This document shows positions 60,115-64,000 of a stretch of 64,000 bases of DNA, in pieces. Position 1 is the first letter of the stretch, and each line of letters starts with the position of its first letter. The translations under genes were made by a program, and so were the position numbers. The stretch covers positions 868,001 through 932,000 of the forward strand of contig NZ_FXAY01000001.1 in NCBI RefSeq assembly GCF_900177685.1, given 5' to 3'. The DNA is from Agreia pratensis. Its GTDB lineage: Bacteria > Actinomycetota > Actinomycetes > Actinomycetales > Microbacteriaceae. The notes under the pieces are model-generated. The model had not been told where the DNA came from. It saw only the letters and a list, made by a program, of their open reading frames with translations, and did not search any database.

Positions 60115-61499
60115 TGGTCGCGCGGCGCGGAGTCGACGCCGCCTCCGCGCCGCGCCCCTCCTCGGAGGCGGCGTCGGCCGGGGCCGCCGACGGTGAGCAG
60201 TTTCTGGTGGATGCGATCGCCGCGCTGCACGGAAACGGCGCGAGTTCCGAGAGATCCATCGAACGCGCTGCCCAGCTCGAACCGGCACTGGGAGTGAAGG
60301 GTCGACTCGACCTGGGCTGGAACACATCGTCGATCGACCTGGAAGCGCGCACGCCCAATGGTGTCGATACGGCCGTTGGCGGCCCACTCGACCAGCGGAG
60401 GACGACACTGCGCTTCGCTACCACGCCGTCTGCCGTCGCCATGAACCGAGTACTCGCCGTCGACCGCGCAATCAACGAGTTCTCATCGAGCACGACGACG
60501 CTGGCGACAGCCCGCAAGGCCGTCGCACGGGCTGCAGCCCTCAAACCGTCGAACATCTTTCTGTTCGCCGCGGCCTGCGCCGTCGGCGCCAGCTGCCTGG
60601 CGATCATCTTCGGCATCCACCATGGAGAGACCGTTCTGCTCATCGCTGCTAGCTCCGTTGCGGGAGCATTTCTGCGCCGCGGCATCGGCCGCCTGGGCGG
60701 TTCGAACTTCTGGCAGGTGGGCGTCGCAGCATTGCTCGCCGGTCTGCTCGGGGCGATAGCCACCAACAGCGATATCAGTTCGTCGCTGCGGCTCGCCGCC
60801 GTCTGTCCCTGCATGATTCTGGTGCCGGGTCCGCACCTGCTCAACGGTTCCCTCGATCTCGCGGCCCTCCGCATCCCGCTCGGTCTGGCTCGACTCACGT
60901 TCGCGACCCTTACGCTGCTCTCCATCGCCGCCGGCCTGCTCGCCGGCCTGACCCTCGGCGGGGCGGAGCTGGTCGTCGATCCAGCGGGCCGCGACATCCC
61001 GCTCTGGCTCGACGCCGGCGCCGCTGGGATCGTGGCCGTCTGCTACGGCATCTTCTACTCCGCTCCCCTGCGCATCCTCATCTGGCCGTTCGTCGTCGGG
61101 GCCGCCGTGCATGCCCTTCGGTGGGTCGCACTCGACATCTGGCACCTCGAGTCCTACGTGGGCGCCGGGTTGGCCTGCCTCGCTGCCGCAACGATCCTTC
61201 TTCCGGTATCCCGCCGATTCCAGCTTCCGTTCTCGGCGATCGGCTTCGCCAGCGTCGTCTCCCTGATGCCGGGAGTGCTGATCTTCCGCTCGCTCGCAGG
61301 GCTCGCTCAGCTGCAGACAGCGACAGGAACGACCGCCGAACACCTGCTCGTCTCGACGATCAACGACGCGAACGTCGCGTGGCTCACGATCTTCGCCATG
61401 GCGATCGGATTCATCCTGCCTGCGGGCGTCTACGGCTGGATCCGGCACCGCTCAACGCGAAGCCACTCAGCGCCGACATCGAAGGAGACTGCCCGATGA
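60114..61499 (+). CDS. ThrE-like threonine/serine exporter family protein
   Basis: 461 aa. N-terminal ThrE domain (ALHGNGASSERSIERAAQL) followed by about ten helices, the two-part layout of ThrE exporters. The segment around residues 82-95 (NGVDTAVGGPLDQR) is encoded by a degenerate copy of repeat family A in frame, in a loop of the first domain. Start overlaps the fumC stop (TGATG), end overlaps the DUF1275 gene (ATGA). Substrate may be Thr, Ser or another small metabolite. Confidence 0.8.
   Translation: MVARRGVDAASAPRPSSEAASAGAADGEQFLVDAIAALHGNGASSERSIERAAQLEPALGVKGRLDLGWNTSSIDLEARTPNGVDTAVGGPLDQRRTTLRFATTPSAVAMNRVLAVDRAINEFSSSTTTLATARKAVARAAALKPSNIFLFAAACAVGASCLAIIFGIHHGETVLLIAASSVAGAFLRRGIGRLGGSNFWQVGVAALLAGLLGAIATNSDISSSLRLAAVCPCMILVPGPHLLNGSLDLAALRIPLGLARLTFATLTLLSIAAGLLAGLTLGGAELVVDPAGRDIPLWLDAGAAGIVAVCYGIFYSAPLRILIWPFVVGAAVHALRWVALDIWHLESYVGAGLACLAAATILLPVSRRFQLPFSAIGFASVVSLMPGVLIFRSLAGLAQLQTATGTTAEHLLVSTINDANVAWLTIFAMAIGFILPAGVYGWIRHRSTRSHSAPTSKETAR
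60360..60397. repeat. Repeat family A, degenerate in-frame copy 9
   Basis: GGTGTCGATACGGCCGTTGG and GGCCCACTCGACCAGCGG match one arm of the family with a few changes. It lies within the ThrE-like gene. Confidence 0.55.
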
Positions 61500-62281
61500 A
61501 TACCCCGCCGCCTATCCCGGCGACGACGCGCGCTCTCTCGCCGGCATCTGCATCCTCGAGCGTCGCCCTGCCGGCGGCCCTCAGCCTGCTCGCCGGAGCG
61601 ACCGACGTGACCAGTTGGCTTCTGCTGGGAGGCTTCTTCTCGGCCCACGTCACCGGCAACCTCGTCGTGATCGCCGCCGATGTCGTTGCGGGCCGTGCGC
61701 CGGGTGTGGCATCGGTTCTCGCCATCCCGGTCTTCGTGCTGATCACGGCCGCGGCGACGATCGCATCACGTCGGTTGGTTCTGCATGGCATGTCAGCGCA
61801 GACGCTCACGACGGTGCTGCTGGGCGCGCAGACCCTGCTACTCGTGCTGGCCGCCACACTGTCGTTTGCCACGCGAGCGTCGGAGGATCCCACCCAGCCT
61901 CTCGCTGTCATCATCGGTCTCTGCGCGGTGTGCGCCATGGCTACACAGAACGCGTTCCTGCATCTGGTTCCACCGAAGGCGGCCTCAACCGCCGTCATGA
62001 CGGGCAATCTCGTGGCGGGCACGATCGCCCTCGTCGACCTCGTGCTCAGCCGGGGCGCATCGGGATCGGCCCGCTCCCGCTGGCACAGCGCCTGGCCACT
62101 GCTCACGGGCTTCGTCGGTGGATGCCTGATCGGCGCGGCCGGGGCCGTCGCGTTCAGCGATCGCGCGTCCCTGATCCCAGCGGTACTAGCCTGCGTTCTC
62201 TTCTTCGTCGTACTGTCGAGGCGTTCGAACCCGGCCCGTGAAAAACCCAGTACTGATCAGCCGAAAGAAGGACGTTCATGA
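61496..62281 (+). CDS. DUF1275 (YoaK-like) membrane protein
   Basis: 261 aa, six or seven helices. Family motifs: SLLAGATDVTSWLLLGGFFS, AHVTGNLVV and AFLHLVPPKAASTAVMTGNL. Function unknown, probably a small-molecule carrier. Start and end overlap neighbours by four bases each. Confidence 0.85.
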   Translation: MNTPPPIPATTRALSPASASSSVALPAALSLLAGATDVTSWLLLGGFFSAHVTGNLVVIAADVVAGRAPGVASVLAIPVFVLITAAATIASRRLVLHGMSAQTLTTVLLGAQTLLLVLAATLSFATRASEDPTQPLAVIIGLCAVCAMATQNAFLHLVPPKAASTAVMTGNLVAGTIALVDLVLSRGASGSARSRWHSAWPLLTGFVGGCLIGAAGAVAFSDRASLIPAVLACVLFFVVLSRRSNPAREKPSTDQPKEGRS

Positions 62282-63111
62282 CCACTCCGCTCATCACGCT
62301 CGATGTTCCCTACGGCACGGGTTCAGACCCGATGCACCTGCTCGATATCTACGAAGACCCCGACCGCACAGACGACGCGACCCGCGCGGCGATCATCCTC
62401 GTGCACGGCGGCGGCTGGTTTCGCGGCGACAAAGCCAAGGAGAAGACGCTGGCCAGCTTCTTGGTCGAGGCCGGGTACCTGGTCTTCGTGCCCAATTACC
62501 GCCTCGCGCCCGACCACATCTTTCCCGCAGGTCGCGAGGATGTGCTGGCGGCCGCCGAGTGGGCGCGCGCGTCTCAGCACGCCTTCGATCGCGCACGCGT
62601 GGCCTTCTTCGGCGGTTCGGCCGGCGGCAATCTGGTGGTCGAGGCCGCGATAACCACCGGATGCCCCGCCGTGAGCTGGTCGGGAATCTTCGATCTCGCC
62701 GGCATCATCTCGGCCACCGATGCGACGGCCGCCGAGCCGACGACGCAGGATCTCGATGCCATGCGCAGCGCCGACATCAACCAGACCGGCCGCGACGACG
62801 CCTTCCTCCGCTGGGTGATCCTCCAGGAGGTCGGCGGCGACCGCTCGGCCCTCGCCGCGGCATCCACCACGCCGCGAGTGACCGAGACGACCGGGCCCGT
62901 GTACCTGGCCAACTCGCTCGCCGAGTTCGTGCCGGTCTCGGATGCCGCCGCGCTGCAGAACGCACTGTCGTCGGCCGGAGTCGCGAGCACTCTGCAGCTG
63001 GTTCCCGGAACGCATCACGCCGAGGGCTACCTGCAGCAGGCATTGCACGGCTCGCTCGCATTCCTCGCCGACGCGCTGCGCCGACCAGATTCGAAGGGAT
63101 CTCCGTCATGA
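62278..63111 (+). CDS. Alpha/beta hydrolase (esterase, kynurenine-formamidase-like)
   Basis: 277 aa. Oxyanion motif HGGGWFRGD, elbow GGSAGGNL and a C-terminal GTHHAEGYL with the catalytic His. Kynurenine formamidase and HSL-type esterases share this layout; the substrate is unknown. Translationally coupled on both sides. Confidence 0.85.
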   Translation: MTTPLITLDVPYGTGSDPMHLLDIYEDPDRTDDATRAAIILVHGGGWFRGDKAKEKTLASFLVEAGYLVFVPNYRLAPDHIFPAGREDVLAAAEWARASQHAFDRARVAFFGGSAGGNLVVEAAITTGCPAVSWSGIFDLAGIISATDATAAEPTTQDLDAMRSADINQTGRDDAFLRWVILQEVGGDRSALAAASTTPRVTETTGPVYLANSLAEFVPVSDAAALQNALSSAGVASTLQLVPGTHHAEGYLQQALHGSLAFLADALRRPDSKGSPS

Positions 63112-63329
63112 CGACCACCGCCCACACGACGCCGTCTGCTCCGGCAGTGCAGACGCAGCGACTCGTGTCCTTCCTCGTAGATGGAGCCCGCCTGACCATC
63201 CGTCGTGTCGAGGAGTTCGACGGGTCTGGTCCGGCGGGGATAGCCGTGTCGTGGACGGTCGACGACTTGGATGCGTCTGTCGGCGACTCGACGGACCGCG
63301 GCGCTGTCGTTCATCGCGGTCCGCAGTGA
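63108..63329 (+). CDS. Small hypothetical protein
   Basis: 73 aa, no recognised family, no membrane segment. It is tied by four-base overlaps to the hydrolase (ATGA) and the MFS gene (GTGA), which argues that it is real. Low-complexity N-terminus (Thr/Ala/Pro), then a short beta-rich stretch SFLVDGARLTIRRVEEF. Confidence 0.55.
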   Translation: MTTTAHTTPSAPAVQTQRLVSFLVDGARLTIRRVEEFDGSGPAGIAVSWTVDDLDASVGDSTDRGAVVHRGPQ

Positions 63330-64000
63330 GCGTCGGGACAGCAGCATCCAGACCGCCCGGGCCCCTGGCGCCGCTCGCCGTCACCATCTTCCGGTGGCTC
63401 TGGATCGCCGACGTCGTCAGCAACATCGGCGGCTGGATGCAAACGGTCGGCGCGCAGTGGTTTCTCGTCGAAGACCACGCCTCGCCCGCCGTCATCGCTC
63501 TCGTCTCGACCGCCTCAGCGGCACCCGTTCTTCTGTTCGGCATCCCGGCCGGCGTGCTCGGCGAATTCGCGAACAAGCGGCACCTGCTCATCGGCGTGCA
63601 ATCGGCCCAGGCGCTGGTGGCCGCGGGGCTCGCCGTGCTCACCGCCATCGGGGCGATGACACCGACCTTGCTGTTGGCCTTCACCTTTGCGCTCGGCGTC
63701 GCGTCGGCCGTGCAGCTGCCCGCCTATCAGGCATTCGTTCCCGGCGTCGTTCCAAAGCCGCTCATCGGCGAGGCCGCATCGCTCTCGTCGATCGGTGTCA
63801 ACGTCGCCCGAGCCATCGGACCGGCGATCGCCGGCGTCGTGATCGGCTCCTGGGGCATCCCCTTCGTCTTCGCTCTCAACGCGCTGAGCTTCGCCGGCCT
63901 GCTTCTCGTGCTGATTCTGTTCAAGGGCTACAAACAGCCGACCGCCGACCGGGAGCCGTTCATGTCGGCGACCCGAGCGGGCCTGCGTTACGTGCTGCAC
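63326..64000 (+). CDS. MFS transporter, MFS_3/EntS type (3' end missing)
   Basis: First 225 codons of a gene cut by the window end. FRWLWIADVVSNIGGWMQTV followed by GAQWFLVE, the PAGVLGEFANKRHLLIG loop, and AIGPAIAGVVIG identify the DHA3/EntS-like family that exports siderophores or antibiotics. GTG 63326 overlaps the small protein's stop. Last visible gene of the fumC-led run. Long members of this family carry a C-terminal monooxygenase-like domain; whether this one does cannot be seen. Confidence 0.82.
   Translation, partial: MSVGTAASRPPGPLAPLAVTIFRWLWIADVVSNIGGWMQTVGAQWFLVEDHASPAVIALVSTASAAPVLLFGIPAGVLGEFANKRHLLIGVQSAQALVAAGLAVLTAIGAMTPTLLLAFTFALGVASAVQLPAYQAFVPGVVPKPLIGEAASLSSIGVNVARAIGPAIAGVVIGSWGIPFVFALNALSFAGLLLVLILFKGYKQPTADREPFMSATRAGLRYVLH

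Noticed and set aside
1-64000. tRNA or rRNA genes
   Set aside because: I looked for cloverleaf-type GGTTCGA/T-loop contexts and rRNA core sequences and saw none that could be supported.

Overview
The window is 64 kb of high-GC DNA from an actinobacterium, most likely a Microbacteriaceae-type soil or plant-associated organism. This rests on GC-rich codon usage, frequent GTG/TTG starts, stop/start overlaps (ATGA, GTGA), probable leaderless genes, DUF2510 repeats, a CebR-type LacI regulator, a YceI/acyltransferase pair, and a hairpin repeat of the form GGTCTCGATACG...CTACTCGACCAGCGC that occurs at least nine times. I saw no rRNA or tRNA gene, CRISPR array, insertion sequence or prophage.

Layout. 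1-6.3 kb: diacylglycerol-kinase-like fragment, pheA, a DUF2510 protein, a GNAT enzyme, a PadR/membrane-protein pair and pgm. 6.3-11.7 kb: IPT-amidase lipoprotein, an MFS exporter, a D,D-carboxypeptidase and a DHA2 exporter. 11.7-15.4 kb: a GH1 beta-glucosidase behind a LacI operator, two small genes and a CebR-like regulator. 15.4-17.8 kb: a TetR/DHA2 efflux pair. 17.8-22 kb: an orphan DNA methyltransferase, a small acetyltransferase-like protein, a lipoate ligase with a permuted domain order, and a 581-aa protein of lower GC with a nuclease-like C-terminus. 22-26.6 kb: an alpha/beta hydrolase, then the known transglutaminase / alpha-E / ATP-grasp cassette.

26.7-35.5 kb is the most unusual region. 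A TetR gene is divergent from a seven-gene operon: a peptide-type ABC importer (binding protein, two permeases, two ATPases), a GH1 glycosidase fused in one 724-codon frame to a tyrosine/inositol-phosphatase domain with an intact HCxxGxxRT loop, and an HSL-type esterase. The GH1 part has lost the usual Glu-Trp pair of its sugar pocket. I infer uptake and breakdown of a decorated glycoside, possibly phosphorylated and acylated. Two GTGGCAC-NN-GTGCCAC palindromes lie between TetR and the operon.

35.8-39.7 kb: YceI protein plus membrane acyltransferase-like protein, and a NarL-type two-component pair. 40-44.2 kb: a collapsed sugar isomerase gene coupled to a Gfo/Idh/MocA dehydrogenase, a type-B carboxylesterase and an alditol oxidase. 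44.2-48.6 kb: small membrane and zinc-ribbon proteins, an NADP oxidoreductase, and a LacI regulator divergent from L-rhamnose isomerase with matching operators. 48.8-51.8 kb: a DHA2 exporter and an unrecognised membrane protein carrying two copies of a ~50-residue motif. 52-57.8 kb: two tandem large LuxR (LAL) regulators, the first preceded by a 14-codon leader ORF. 57.9-64 kb: an alpha/beta hydrolase, then fumC leading a tightly overlapped operon (ThrE-like exporter, DUF1275 protein, hydrolase, small protein, MFS transporter cut by the window end).

Several repeat families shape the window. The GGTCTCGATACG family contributes stop codons and C-terminal residues to neighbouring genes and, in two cases, sits within coding sequence. 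A different palindrome is inserted in frame in pgm.
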